A stretch of DNA of 64,000 bases from Nicotiana tabacum (taxonomy: Eukaryota > Streptophyta > Magnoliopsida > Solanales > Solanaceae), in NCBI RefSeq assembly GCF_000715075.1, contig NC_134082.1, positions 207,771,948 to 207,835,947 of the forward strand. The letters are read 5' to 3'. The notes below the pieces were generated by a model. That model had not been told where the DNA came from. It worked only from the letters and a program-made list of their open reading frames with translations, and searched no databases. The position numbers and the translations under genes are program-made. This document shows positions 35,505 to 48,270 of the stretch, in pieces; position 1 is the stretch's first letter; each line of letters begins with the position of its first letter.

Positions 35505-38385
35505 TGCCCTAGGTATTCAACTCTGGTGGCTGTAAACACACACTTGCTTCCCTTAGAAAACAGTTGGTATTGTAACAACAACTCAAAAGTGGTTTTGAGA
35601 TGTTGCACATGCTCCTGCAGATCCTTGCTAAATACTAGGATGTCATAAAAAAACACTAATATGAACTTCCTGAGGTGTGCTCGGAAAATATTGTTCATCA
35701 AACTTTGGAAACTGGAGGGTGCATTAGTGAGGCCAAAGGGCATTACTAAGTATTCATAATGTTCAGAATGAGTCTTAAAAGCTGTTTTCTGGATATCTGA
35801 GAGTGTCATCCTGATTTGATGATATCCTGCTCTCAGATCTATCTGGAGTAGATCCTTGAACCCCATAATTCATCCAATAACTACTCAATAATTGGTATAG
35901 GGAACTTGTCTTTTATAGTGAGTTTGTTCAATGCTCTGTAGTCCACACATAGTCTTCAAGAGCCATCCTTCTTCCCTACAAAAACTACTGGAGAGGCATA
36001 AGAACTGGCACTATACTGAATTATGCCTCGTTGCAGCATCTCTGACACCATCTTCTCTATCACATCCTTCTTAAGGGGAGAATATCTATAGGGTCTTGAG
36101 TTCACAGGAAGACTGTCATCTTTTAAGGGAATATGATGGTCAAATACTTCCCTTGAAAGTAGTAACTGCCTTGGTTCCTGAAATAGTTCATGATATTCTT
36201 CTAGTAATGCTTGCACTTCAACTGGTCTTTCCTCCAAACTATTATCCCGTTTCTCTTCAGTAGGTGATGCTGGGCCCACCCTAATCATGAAAATCTGGGC
36301 ATCATAAGCAGTGATGTTGTTAAAGGCCTTTGCATCTACAGTTTTGAAGGAAGGCTGGATGCCCTGTAGAGCAACTTGCTTGCCTTGATACACAAACTTC
36401 ATATACAACTTCTCAAATTTGATTTGAATATCCCCCAACTTGCTCAACCACTGAATGCCCAATACCACATCACAACTTCCTATGGGAAGCACCAGAAAAT
36501 CATCTTGAAACATGACACCCTGCATCAACCATTTGAATCCCTAGCTTCCCTTCACTGATTGGATAACTCTTCCATCAGCTACTGATACATCTTGAGGATT
36601 AATCTGATAAACTTTGCATCTAATCCTCTGAGATGCCTTCTCATTAATAAAGTTATGTGTGGAGCCACTATCAATGAGAATATTGATTGGTTTGTGTTCA
36701 GTGAACCCTTGGACCTTTAAGGTTTTGTATCCTCTAGAACCCTGCAGGGCTTCTAAAGAGATCTCACAGCTTTCTATTGCCTCTTCTTCTTGCCTTTGAT
36801 CTGTGATGCCTTCTTCAAGTTCTACTTCTTCAGGGATAACTGCATCTGTCTCTTCAATTTCCAAAGAGTAAATATGCCTTTTGGCCTTGCATTTATGCCC
36901 TGGCACAAACTTTTCATCACAGAAGAAACATATTCCTTGAGCCACTTTTTCCTCCATCTCAGCTGGAGTGAGTCTCCTCCTCCTATTGTTATCAAAGCTA
37001 GCAGTGATTGGCCCCTTGCTTGCTGCTATGATTCCTTTAGAAGGTCCACTAAATCTTGATCCTGAAGCTGCCTTAAAAGTAGAGTGATGAGCTGCAGTTT
37101 ACCCCTTGATGGCCTTACTCTGAGCAGCAAAACTTGCCTCTTATAGTCTGGCCAGGTAATAAGCTTGAGTCAAGCTGCAGGGGTTCCCTATTCTAACAAT
37201 ATCCCTGAGCTCAGGTTTTAAGTTATTCAAGAAAATACTGATTGCATGCTTAGTAGCTAGGTTGATCCTGGTGATAACACTAATAAAAGCCCTTTGATAA
37301 TCCTGCACTGACCTTGTGTGCTTGACATTCATGAGCTCAGTCATAAGGTCAGAATACTCAGCCCTAAAGCTGTCATAAAGTACCCACAAGTACTCTTCCC
37401 AAGTAGAAGCAACTGTCCCATACTCCTCATATAACATAAGTGCCATTGTAAGGCATCCCCCTCAAAATGCATGGATACCCGCTTCATTCTCTACTGAATT
37501 GTAACATCCTCATCAGCAAAAAACTATTCCATCTTATACAACCAAGTCCTCAAGTCATCACCATTGAACTTTGAAAATTCTACCTTGTGATACTTAGCAA
37601 AATGGATGTTGGGTAAGGCAATAATGGGAGTGTAATGAGGTTTATGTGGGTGGCCATTGGTGGGAGCAGGCTGGTAAGGGTGTGGTGTAGGGAGGTAAGG
37701 CACCTGGTGGTATATGGGAGGGGATATGTGAGTGGTTTGGGTACAATAGGCAGGTGGGAACTGAGCGTGTTGGGCATAATGGTTATATGATAGTGGTATA
37801 ATCATAGGTGAGCCTTGGGTCTGAAAAGGAGCCTGTGGGTAGCTCCTACTTAAGCTGTTTTGTTTGTGAGAAGGTTGAGGTGGCATCGTAGTTGTTCTAG
37901 GGAGTGGAGGAGGGTGTGGCTAAGAGCTGAGTGTTTGGAAGGGAGCAAGTTGTATTGGTGTTGATCGTGCAGGAAAGTTATATGGTGAGGAGCTAGGGTT
38001 TGAAGGCATTATTGAAGCTGGTGCCATGAGCATAGAAGTAGCTCTAATTGGAGCAACAAAAATGGGGTTACTGCTAGTGTTGATTAACCTTTTGCGAGCT
38101 AGGTGAAGCGAGGTCCCCAAAATCAAAAGGCTTATCATTGGGAGAATAAAGCTCACCTCCACTGTAGGCCACTGATTTGTCTCTCTCAAGTCTCTTCCCG
38201 TCATGTATGACTTCATTGAGTACCTCCCTTATCTCACTCAAAGATTCTTCTTGATATCTACAGGTTTGCTTTTGAGTAACCTCCAGTTATTCCCGTCTAG
38301 CTGCAAAAGTCGATACTTCTATGGATATCTTCTTGAGTGTCTCCATAACCTCGTCCATATTGATAGTCATTGTACCCATAGAGCC
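35505..38385 (-). pseudogene. Outer element: gag, zinc knuckle, protease and RT N-terminal half
   Basis: Gag starts near MGTMTINMDEVMETLKK (about 38373). A Pro-rich segment lies at 37886-37524 and retrotrans-gag at 37446-37141 (ASTWEEYLWVLYDSFRAEYS, VQDYQRAF). The knuckle region reads CFFCDEKFVPGHKC. The protease motif is NILIDSGSTHNFI. RT begins at RPYRYSPLKKDVIEKMV and includes FVGKKDGS, MPFGLTNAPSSFQSLMN and the catalytic box FFYDILVFSKD. The break after LGHYI at 35505 is the Tekay insertion site. Confidence 0.85.
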
Positions 38386-38392
38386 AAGATAT

Positions 38393-38404
38393 GCTCTAAT
38401 ACCA
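38393..38404 (-). other. Primer-binding site of the outer element
   Basis: TGGTATTAGAGC on the minus strand, directly inside the 5' LTR. It differs by one base from the usual initiator-Met PBS TGGTATCAGAGC. Confidence 0.85.
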
Positions 38405-38405
38405 T

Positions 38406-38850
38406 TGATACGATCTGAGCTAAGTAGCAAAAAAATAAGAAGAAAAGCGAGAAAAGCAATGGAACAGTAAAATGAAAGAAAAGGAAAAGAAAGATAGAAC
38501 ATGAAATTAAGCTAACTTAGAGCAACAAAAATAAGGGTTTTGATATATTTCTTGAGTGAAAAAGAGAAGATCATTACAATACATAGTATTGTAACCCTAA
38601 ATGACCTAGCTGACACTGTACAATCACTGTCCAGAATCGGGAACAAAGCTGGGCCTAATGTGCTTTGATAACCTAAATGTGTGGGGTCAATATGTAATTA
38701 TAAAAACTATAACTTAAAAGTAAATGAGACTAATCTGCCTATCGTGCAAACTTCTCCTAACTTCCTTCCCAACTGATTATAACGGCTATGTACTCCTGCG
38801 CAAACACAAGGTACCACAACCTGAAGCTCATCTCTATTGAATTCGTATCA
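38406..38850 (-). repeat. 5' LTR of the outer Ty3/gypsy element
   Basis: 445 bp with inverted termini tgatacga...tcgtatca. The 5-bp duplication gtgcg follows at 38851-38855. Confidence 0.9.
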
Positions 38851-38855
38851 GTGCG

Positions 38856-41561
38856 TCTTATTCTTTGTTTTTCCTAATTTGGTATACACGGATATGGATG
38901 TCATGATAGTTTTTTTTCCTCCTTCTATTTACCCATCAATAAATTTTATACAGAGATATGATCGACATTTATCAAGTTGAGTTAAGAAGGCATGAAAAAC
39001 TTACTAGAGCTTCTTATTGTTGCGACCTTGCCGATCGTGACATTTACATCTAAATTTCCACTTGAATTTCAGGAGAATTTGTATCTTATCAGAATTTTGG
39101 CTAGAGTTTTACAAAAGTTTGTTAATTGGAGGTTATAAACGGGAAAATCATGAAATGAAAAATATGGGGAAAGCAGCAATTTAATGGGTAAGTGTGTCGG
39201 AAAAAGATGTGTAACCGGCGTGTTGTTAAAATGAGGCAGATTGGTTCGAATGAATTGGAGAAGCAAAGGGCTCTCTATTTTAAAGTCGATTTTGTATCAG
39301 TTTATTGATAAATTAGTAAGGATTTTTTACGTGCCGCGATGATTTCATTTATTTTGGCTTTGTATAATGGAGAAATAGGTGGTGAGAAGGAGATCACAGC
39401 TTTCGTGGAGTCTTTGGTGGTCTTTCTGATCCTAATTATCAATGGTAAAATAATTTTAACTTGCCTGCAATCTTTTATGGATTGAGTTCAAGGAAAAAGT
39501 TTGGAACTTTGGCACTTAGTAAAGTCAAGGTCATTTAGCGGTCACACAAGTGAACTATTTTTTGTTCCTCTCTTTCGCATTTTTCATTATTGTAAAATTT
39601 TACATCAACCTTGAAAGTTTACATCAACGAAAAATTATTGCCATACGATTAACAAAATAACAATCATGTGTTACTAAGTAAATTCTCCCATAAGAATATT
39701 TTAATAGATCATATGTTTGTCGTTTTTTTTAATTTTTATTAAACATATATTTACTTATCAAAAATTTCAAAAAGTAAGATTGAAATAATATTTATATAAT
39801 AAAAAAACGAAAAAACCCGACAAAACCAAACTAATCCAAACCGATATAGTTGATTTGGTTTGGTTTGATAAAAACCGAACCAACCAGGTCTATATACACC
39901 CCTACACACATATAATATATCAAAATTTTATCTATTTTATCTCAATTAAATTTTTAGAAGATATTACATTAAATATACTACTACTACCTTTTATAACCGC
40001 GCAAAGTATGGACACATTAACTAGTTTACAATAAATGCGGAAGGAGCGAATAATTGCTACATAGAGACGAGGGTGCCCGTCACTTTTGCAAAAATGAATT
40101 AGTTTAGTTTCTCACCTTATAATCACTTCCCTAACAACATGTTTGGAAAGCCACATGGGTAAAAAATTAGGTGTAATTACACGATGTAATTATAAGGCAA
40201 ACTTTTCAATTCCTTTTTTTTATTTCAACACATATAATACGTAATATTTATTATTTAATATTTAATATCTATTATACATATAAATATTTATCATATAGTA
40301 AAAATTATTTTACATGTTAATCTGAAAAGATATTTATTTATCTATGTACTTACACTTGTACAATCAAACATGATACAGATAATTACATTGTAATTACATC
40401 ATGACAAACAAATAAGCCATTGTAATTACAATACTATGTAATTACCGGGATGTATAACTAATATCCTAGTAATTACACAACCAATTAATTACACCGGGCT
40501 TTCCAAACATACCTAAGTCTAACAAAAATTAATAGCGAAACGGAAGCGGATTTCTTTAAATTTTCTTTTGAAAAGTTAATATGCACTGTTTTAAATACAC
40601 TTAAAGCACCTCTATTGCTTGAAAGAATTCAAAGATAATTCATAAGCACTATTAAAATTTCCCCTCACTCGATTATCCAGTAAATAAGAAGGATAATTTA
40701 ATGTCAGAAATTTTACTTTCTGTCATGTAAACGAAATTATTTGGGAAAATGACATTATATAGCCGCTTCCAAGATAATAGCCGAAAAATATATATTTTTT
40801 GTATATACAAAAATTATACAAATTTTACACACCTTTTTAGCTATTTAATGTAAATAGTTTCTGACGCGTGCTAAAAGAGAAAAAACCCAAATTATTTCCA
40901 TAAAATTTAGAGATTATTAACTTATGGAATACTACTACCAATAGAGAATTGACTGTTAATTTGTTATCATAAGAGGTGAATTAATTAATTTAAATATCAT
41001 TTTTGAAGAAGCAACTGTGGTCATGAATTAAATTTTCATGATAAATAAATACGTTACTACCAAGGTAAAAATGAGTCTCATATGGAGTAACAATTTGTGT
41101 GATTAAAATTCAATTTAACGTATAATAGTACATGTGCTGTTTATACATCATGGTCCTTTACAATTTTGAATTTAAAAAAATGACCTTTTTAGATCTCTCA
41201 CGTGTAAAAGACACATCTCTCACGTATAAAAGTAAATCTCTCATGTATAAAAAAAGAGGTAGGATCATAAAACTAAAAATAAATTTATAAAAAACCAAAA
41301 AACCAATTAACCCACATGTGCTATTTGTACATCATGGCATAGTACATTCTATCCAAGAACGATTCAGATAGAGGGAAATTAGATTTTTGCCACAAGGCCT
41401 ACTCGATGTCTCAAATAAGGCTAAGGAATGAAATGAATGGCTATTAGCGCAAAGGACTGCTAAGTTGCAAAGAGTCGGTCCGGTTCGGGTCTGACCCCAA
41501 TTTACTAAACCGCCTAATGCATTTTAGCGCGGGAGGAGGTTGATACTCGTCCATCTGCCTA
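38856..41561. other. Intergenic region upstream of SSRP1
   Basis: AT-rich, without a supported gene. It holds a MITE (40139-40514) and a probable decayed hAT MITE end near 39800-39900 (ccgaaccaaccaggtctata, cacccctac) whose partner terminus I could not find. Confidence 0.6.
40139..40514. mobile_element. MITE with GTTTGGAAAGCC inverted termini
   Basis: The left end atgtttggaaagcc and the right end ggctttccaaacat are perfect inverted repeats. Both arms carry the tgtaattac motif repeatedly (e.g. gtaattacacgatgtaatta). Length is about 375 bp with no coding capacity. The target duplication is not clear. Confidence 0.75.
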
Positions 41562-41569
41562 TATATAAA
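41562..41569 (+). promoter_or_regulatory. Probable TATA box of SSRP1
   Basis: TATATAAA about 60 bp upstream of the SSRP1 ATG, leaving a short 5' UTR of roughly 30-35 nt. Position and sequence only; no transcript evidence. Confidence 0.5.
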
Positions 41570-41628
41570 CTTTTCTCATAGCTTTCCCACTCGCTGCAGT
41601 GTATTTTCCCATTTTCGTGTACGTAGCA

Positions 41629-44600
41629 ATGACGGACGGTCATCAGTTCAACAACATCTCTCTCGGTGGCCGTGGAGGCACTGTGAGTTGTTCTTATTCT
41701 CTGACCATGCTCACTTCTTTCTATTCTCGTTGCTTCATCCAAGTTTGCAGATGCTGTCCATTTGATTTTTACTTCTTTAGGAGCCCCTATTAATGATGAA
41801 ATTGTTGTAAAAATCTCGTTTTAAACCCTAATTTTCAGTTTTGTTATAATTTCATCATTTTTCTTGTCTTTAGATGGATACTTGGAACCCTAGCTCCTAG
41901 TTATTTATGAACTTGTTACGATGTGATTATAAAACCCTAATTTGCTGTTCTCCCAGTTTGGTGTTTTTTTTCTTGTTTTTACATTCTAATTTTGTGTATT
42001 TGTGGGATGTTTCCATCTGATCTGGATACATTTGGACAAAAGAAAAGGATAAAAGTAAAGAATTTATGGGATACACACAAAAAGGGTAAAGGGAATATTT
42101 TGTTACCTATGGTTAAAAAAAATTGGGCTAGCTTCTTAACACATTTATTGATAGTAAAACTTATTTTTTTTCTTCTCTGTGAAATGCAGAATCCAGGGCA
42201 GCTCAAGGTTCAGTCGGGAGGTATACTATGGAAGAAACAAGGTGGTGGTAAGGCTGTGGAGGTGGACAAGGAAGACATAGTGGGCCTTACTTGGATGAAG
42301 GTTCCTCGAACTAATCAGCTGGGTGTACGGATCAAGGATGGTCTTTACTACAAATTTACTGGCTTCCGTGACCAGGCAAGTGTTTTATTATTGTGCTTTT
42401 AGTAAGTTTCACTTTATCAGCGTCTTGAACTATTTCATTGCTGATGTAATAGAATAGATACAGCTCAACCAATGCAGAGAGACATAGACGATTAGCCATA
42501 TACTAAGTTATTCATCATTGGTTTGAATAAATGCAAGCCGTAAGTACATGGTAATTAGCAACTTAACAGTAATTTGGTTCCAGAAAACTCAGGGACTGAC
42601 ACATCTGGCTTTGTAAGGGTTATCAATCTTACACGTTGACGGGTAACATAATTGAATTAGGGGTAACTTGGACACTAAATACATATATCTAGTTTGGAAC
42701 TGGCTATTGGAAGTGCTTAGTGTCGCAGCTCCCATTACCGTAATTACAGGCTTTGAGGAAAAGAGAAATAAGGGGAAGAAAGTCCTGAGGTTTTTTGCAT
42801 GGTGTTTAAGCAACGTTCCTTTCTCAAGCTATTTGTAGAATTATCTGTACAAGTTTATACCTCTGAGTCTTTGCAATGTATGTGGTAGCTGGAGAATCTC
42901 TGGGATAGCGCACAGTCATGCATTATTATCTTGAGTTATTAGTTTTTGATGCCCCTTGGTATTGTGTTTGTGTATTTACTGCTTTGCAGGATGTTGCGAG
43001 TTTGACCACCTATTTCCAGAATACTTGCGGAATATCTCCGGAGGAAAAGCAGCTATCAGTTAGTGGAAAAAATTGGGGAGAAGTTGATCTAAATGGTTGG
43101 CAGATGTTTTCCCTTCATAAATTTACTAGCTTCCTTGATTTTCTTTTGCTTGACATACATGTTTTCTCTTCTTGTGTAAATGAGTGGTAATTGATATTAA
43201 CCTTAACTATACCAAAAAACCGATTTTTTATGCCTTCAACTAGGGGTGTCAATGGTTCGGTTCGGCCGGTTATTTTATAAAATTTGTACCATACCAATTT
43301 TTCGGTTATTTTATTATGTATAACCAAAACTAGACTTTTCGAAACCGTCCCAATCATGTCGGTTTCACTTCGGTATCGGTACGGTTCGGTTAATTTTCGG
43401 TATTTTTTAATTGTCATATAAAATTCATTAGTAAAAATAGAATGCAATAACGTACGTTCTTTTATAGGACTTAGCGAAACTCTCTAGACATTTTTACTGT
43501 TTAAAGGATAGTGAATTAAAAAACATGAAAGATGGCTAGAGTATAGATACACAACTATTCGACACCAACGTAAAAGAAACCAAGTAAAAGCAAAGAAAAT
43601 ATAAATCACACGAGTGGAAAGATATTAACCAAGTTGGGACTCAAGAATAAAGTCTATATTAAATATTTAAAAAGATAAATCTAAATTATATAAAAGGAAA
43701 CATATTCAAACATTGTAGTTTGCTACTCATAATCGTTAGAATACTTTGTGTCTTGCTAATAAAGATACTTGAAATAGCTTAGTTTAAGTATAAGTACCAG
43801 AATAGGTTTTAGGAATTAATATTTTGAGTTTAATTACTTATTGGCTTGTAACAATTTTCATAATTCCAAGATCCAATGAAAAATTTAATACTTTATGTAA
43901 ACTTGCTATATGAATATATTTGTCACATGTAAAATTTATTCGGTACGGTTCGGTATTTTTTCGGTTTATTTTTATAAAATAGAAAACCTACCCTAATTAT
44001 CGGTACAGTTATAGATTTATATAAAAACCTACGGTTTCTTTAAAAGAAACCTAAAAATCGGTTCGGTGCGGTACGGTTCGGTCGGTTTAGTTGGTTTTCT
44101 AATATCCATTGACACCCCTACCTTCAACTTCATTGGTTGAATGAGAGTGGCCTAAATGGAAAGTTCAGACCGCCCATATTGCTTTTTATAGTTCTGCAAC
44201 AGATCATATATGGGAGCAAGAGCTAATACTGAAGAGAGCTGTTATCCTAGTATTTCTTCTGTCTACATATTTGACTCTGTGTCACTTTTTGCAGGGAATA
44301 TGCTTGCTTTTCTTGTTGGTTCAAAACAAGCATTTGAGATATCATTAGCAGATGTTTCACAAACACAGCTTCAAGGAAAAAATGATGTCATGTTGGAGTT
44401 CCATGTAGATGATACAACTGGGGCTAATGAGGTTACTCACTCTCGTCAATGATTTCTCAGGATTTCATTTTCTTACATTTGACATTTATGTGTTCCTAAT
44501 TTGGTTGTCATGCCTAATCTACTTGAGCGGCACTCTTCTTGATTCATGCTTTGAAGCCACTCTATTCTTAGTAAGCCACACTTCTATTGATTGCAGAAAG

Positions 44601-47600
44601 ACTCGCTGATGGAAATCAGCTTTCACATCCCTAATTCAAACACTCAGTTTGTTGGTGATGAAAACCGGCCTCCTGCTCAAGTAAGCAAAGGCGCATCAAT
44701 TCTTTGAATTCACTGGATGGGATCCTTAATCCCTTCCATGACTTAGTAGCTTCTCTTGGTAGAGATTGAGTAATATGATTGTGCCTAATAGGTTTTCCGG
44801 GACAAAATCATGTCGATGGCTGATGTTGGTGCCGGAGGTGAGGAAGCTGTTGTCACATTTGATGGCATTGCCATACTTACTCCAAGGTTGGTTAAGCGCT
44901 TTTCATGTCATTTATTATCTCTCTCTGTTTTTTGCTTCAGAGTTATTGACATATGCCCATATGCTGCAGGGGCCGTTACAATGTTGAGCTTCATCTCTCA
45001 TTCTTGCGCTTGCAAGGGCAAGCCAATGACTTTAAAATTCAATACAGCAGCGTAGTCCGTATTTTTTTGTTGCCAAAGGTTATTTCTATGTTCAGCCCCT
45101 TTTTAGCACCTTCATCAATGTTCTAGTTATGCAAACTCTTTTATATTTCTTCATGCAGTCTTCTGAAATCGTCTTATCAAACTTTTCTCTGCTTTTGCAG
45201 CATAACCAACCTCACACTCTAGTAGTTATCACTCTTGATCCTCCGATTAGGAAGGGGCAAACTTTGTATCTGCACATTGTATTGCAGGTATTGATTGATG
45301 TATGGTGGATAATGACGTACATTCTATTTTTGGTATCAACCTGTTGATTTTTTTGTCAGATCTAGGTTTGAGACAGACAATGTGATAGACCTTTCGCTGG
45401 CTTTGAGTGAAGATCTATTAAATACGAAATACAAAGATAGGCTGCTTCCGGGTTACAAGGTAATTAGTTGATTGTGTTTACAGTCATTTGCATCAACTAT
45501 AAAAATAGAAATGCAAGTTCATTATATTTGCTTTTTGTTGCTTAAGGTTATGGAACATGTTTGGTGTTGTTTACTTATTTGCATTTTATCTGTCTTATGA
45601 ACCAGGGTCTTATCCATGACATCTTTACTCAAATTTTACGCGGCTTGTCTGGTGCCAAAGTCACTAAACCAGGGAAGTTCCGTAGCAGTCAAGATGGGTA
45701 TGCGGTGAAGTCTTCATTGAAAGCTGAAGATGGACTTCTCTATCCTCTTGAAAAGAGTTTCTTCTTTTTACCTAAACCACCAACTCTTATACTGCATGAG
45801 GAGGTATACTCAAGTTGCTGTAAAGCTGATAATCTTGTGAGTGATACGTTTTCATTCTTGAATATTTGACTTAATTCGTTATGCAATTAGATTGATTATG
45901 TGGAGTTTGAGAGGCACGCTGCGGGCACAGCCAACATGCATTACTTTGATCTTCTCATCAGACTGAAGACTGAACAAGAACATCTTTTCCGGAATATCCA
46001 GAGAAATGAGTACCACAATCTTTTTGATTTCATCAGGTTAGCTTGAGTTTCAAGCCTTCCTTCTTTCTCAATTTGGGGATAACAAGTCTACTTTGTCTCT
46101 CTGACACAATTATTGATTGCAGTTCAAAGGGTCTGAAAATAATGAACCTTAATGAAGCTCGGGCTACAGAAGGTGTTCCTGTTTTGCCTGATGAAGATGA
46201 TGCTGTTGATCCACATCTTGAGCGTATTAAGAATGAAGCCGGTGGAGATGATAGTGATGAAGAGGTAATCATACCTATTTGTAATTTTGAGTTAATTTCA
46301 TCTTCTTAAACTCCCTGATTATCTTTTTCTAAATCATTTTCAGGGTGTCTATTGGATTGTGTCTTTTTCTTACCCTTTGTGTTGTGGAAAAATACTTGAA
46401 AGCCTGTCTGACATTCATAAACTTTTCAGGACGAAGATTTTGTCCTTGACAAGGATGATGGAGGGTCTCCTACTGATGATTCTGGAGGGGATGAATCTGA
46501 TGCCAGTGATAGTGGTGGTGAAAAAGAGGTAAAATTGCCCTTTCACATTTATATATTTTCAAGTTCTAACCTGCAAATTGGCAAAATATGAGGACATTCA
46601 TGTATGGTGACTTCAGAAACCTGCAAAGAAGCCCAAAAAGGAGGCTACTGTTTCAAAGCCATCTGCAAGCAGGAAAAAGGCAGATGATGATGGATCGAAG
46701 AAGAAGAAACAGAAAAAGAAGAAGGATCCAAATGCTCCGAAGAGGGCAATTAGTGCTTTCATGTTCTTCTCACAGAGTGAAAGAGAGGTAGGTGCTCTGT
46801 TACAGGATTTCTTATCTCTGTGTTTCTCATACTGCTTGAACTTTGATGGTAAGAGTTTAGTAGTCTTAGTAAATAAATGACTTTTCCCTGCATTATGTGG
46901 TCTGTTCCCAGCATTTTGTGATGACAGTTCTTGAAAATGATGATGTTCATTTTTCAAGGAGACAATGTCTTCTTTCCTCTTCAGATGTATAAAAGCAAGT
47001 ACCCGGTGATGCGTGTCTAATCTAGCTTTCTACACAAAAATGTTTTTGGACATGTCAACCAAAAACAAGTATTTTCCCTAGTCCTCATTTCTTGACATAA
47101 AACACAACATCCCCATGGTTGCAAGTTGCAACATTCAATATACTTCATCCCAAAAAGAAAAAGTTGCACCATTCAATATATTATGTAGGTTCAGAACTGA
47201 CTACCGCGTGCCACCAAATGTACACATGTATCTTGCAAATCTAGTGAAAATTCCTTTTCACAATCTATATATAATATATAGTATGAACATGATATCTGGT
47301 ACATACCCTCGTCCCTTGTGTGTCTAAACAACTCCAACAAGGTAAAATAAATGATCATGGTTTTGGGATGCATTTGATCCACAACTACAAAACTATCGAC
47401 TTCTTTCTCAATCTGTATCCAGCTTGTCACTGTCTCCTTTGCCGCTTCCATCTCCGTCATTTTTTTAATGGTTTTAGCTCTCTTTCCACCTCCCTCCGGA
47501 AGAACATATGTTATCCAGTAGAACATGTCGCATGATTATCAGTGAAGCCAAGACCCACCCAATCAGCTGCATAGTTCCCCATCTTGGCATCACCATGAAT

Positions 47601-48270
47601 ACCAGCTTTACGCTACTCCTTCAAATGAAACTCTTGGCCAAAGTTAGCAGTCCAGTTCGCCCAAGCAATTCAACCTACCCTAGTCAATATCTGTAATAAG
47701 CTTTGTGCATTTTATTCCACATTAACTGCTCAATTTCCATCAATATTTATGATGGAAATTACAAACCACGTGGTGTCAAGATATATGGTAACCTGCTTGT
47801 TCGTTAAGTTGGTGTGCTTCACTTGCTTTGAGATACATGGTTGTAATGTCTCATTCACTTGCCTTTCCTTTGTTTTTGTAGAGTGTGAAGAAAAGTTTTC
47901 CTGGAATCACCTTCACGGAGACTGGGAAGGTTCTTGGTGAAAGATGGAACAAGCTGTCAGGTTGGTTATTTTGTGGCGTTGTGTTTGTCTTATTTGCTTC
48001 AATTATTTTACAGTTAAAGGGGGTTGACACAATGTTGGTCGTGTTTGTTGCAGTTTGTTTGTGTTTTTATTTTCTTTAATTATTTTATACTTAAGGCAGT
48101 TAATACAACGTTGGCTCACGTGTTGGATTAATGATTTTGCAGCTGAGGAGAAAGAACCCTATGAGGCAATGGCTAAGGCAGATAAGAAGCGCTACAGCGA
48201 GCAGATCAGTGGTTACAAGAACCCCCAGTCGACCGCCATGGATTCAGGGAACGAGTCTGAGAGTTCGTAA
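41629..48270 (+). CDS. SSRP1: FACT complex subunit SSRP1 (HMG-box histone chaperone), 16 exons
   Basis: Exons: 41629-41682, 42190-42375, 42990-43095, 44295-44431, 44597-44680, 44792-44886, 44970-45078, 45201-45287, 45366/45367-45459, 45606-45803, 45891-46036, 46123-46264, 46430-46528, 46617-46787, 47882-47960, 48143-48270. They give about 637 residues, near the 646 of Arabidopsis SSRP1. Domains in order: POB3-like N-terminus ([17 protein letters not shown]), SSRP1 middle domain ([29 protein letters not shown]), acidic stretch ([20 protein letters not shown]), Lys-rich linker and a C-terminal HMG box ([33 protein letters not shown]). SSRP1 pairs with SPT16 to move H2A-H2B during transcription and replication. 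Intron 2 is GC-AG. Exon 9 is in frame only if it begins at 45367, one base after the available AG. AAACCCTAA telo-boxes lie in intron 1. Confidence 0.93.
41823..41940 (+). promoter_or_regulatory. Two telo-box motifs in SSRP1 intron 1
   Basis: AAACCCTAA occurs at 41823-41831 and 41932-41940. In plants this motif is common near the start of translation-machinery and cell-cycle genes; a role here is inferred only. Confidence 0.4.
43241..44120. mobile_element. 880-bp hAT-type MITE in SSRP1 intron 3
   Basis: Perfect inverted termini taggggtgtcaatgg and ccattgacacccct(a), and perfect 8-bp target duplications ccttcaac at 43233-43240 and 44121-44128. Subterminal regions are rich in ggttcggt/cggtacgg. 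It has no coding capacity. It lies wholly within intron 3 (43096-44294). Confidence 0.92.
46788..47881. other. SSRP1 intron 14, 1.1 kb
   Basis: It separates two halves of the HMG box. The central part (about 46980-47700) looks inserted, with short open frames on both strands and no recognisable domain. I found no termini or target duplication for it. Confidence 0.5.

Larger units (their letters stand above)
12888..38850 (-). mobile_element. Chromodomain Ty3/gypsy LTR retrotransposon, outer member of a nest
   Basis: It is bounded by 5-bp target duplications gtgcg (12883-12887 and 38851-38855) and by two ~445-bp LTRs. Removing the two nested insertions leaves about 5.9 kb, a normal length for small plant chromoviruses. 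On the minus strand the order is 5' LTR, PBS (TGGTATTAGAGC, initiator-Met type), gag, CCHC-type knuckle, protease, RT, RNase H, integrase, chromodomain, 3' LTR. The clade may be Reina or Galadriel; this is not certain. Stops and frameshifts throughout make it inactive. Confidence 0.9.

Noticed and set aside
39790..39905. Second hAT MITE with cggtttgg-rich end
   Set aside because: Only one terminus is recognisable, so the element limits cannot be given.
41522..41533. Possible E2F site (tagcgcggga) upstream of SSRP1
   Set aside because: It only partly matches the TTTCCCGC consensus, and nothing else supports it.
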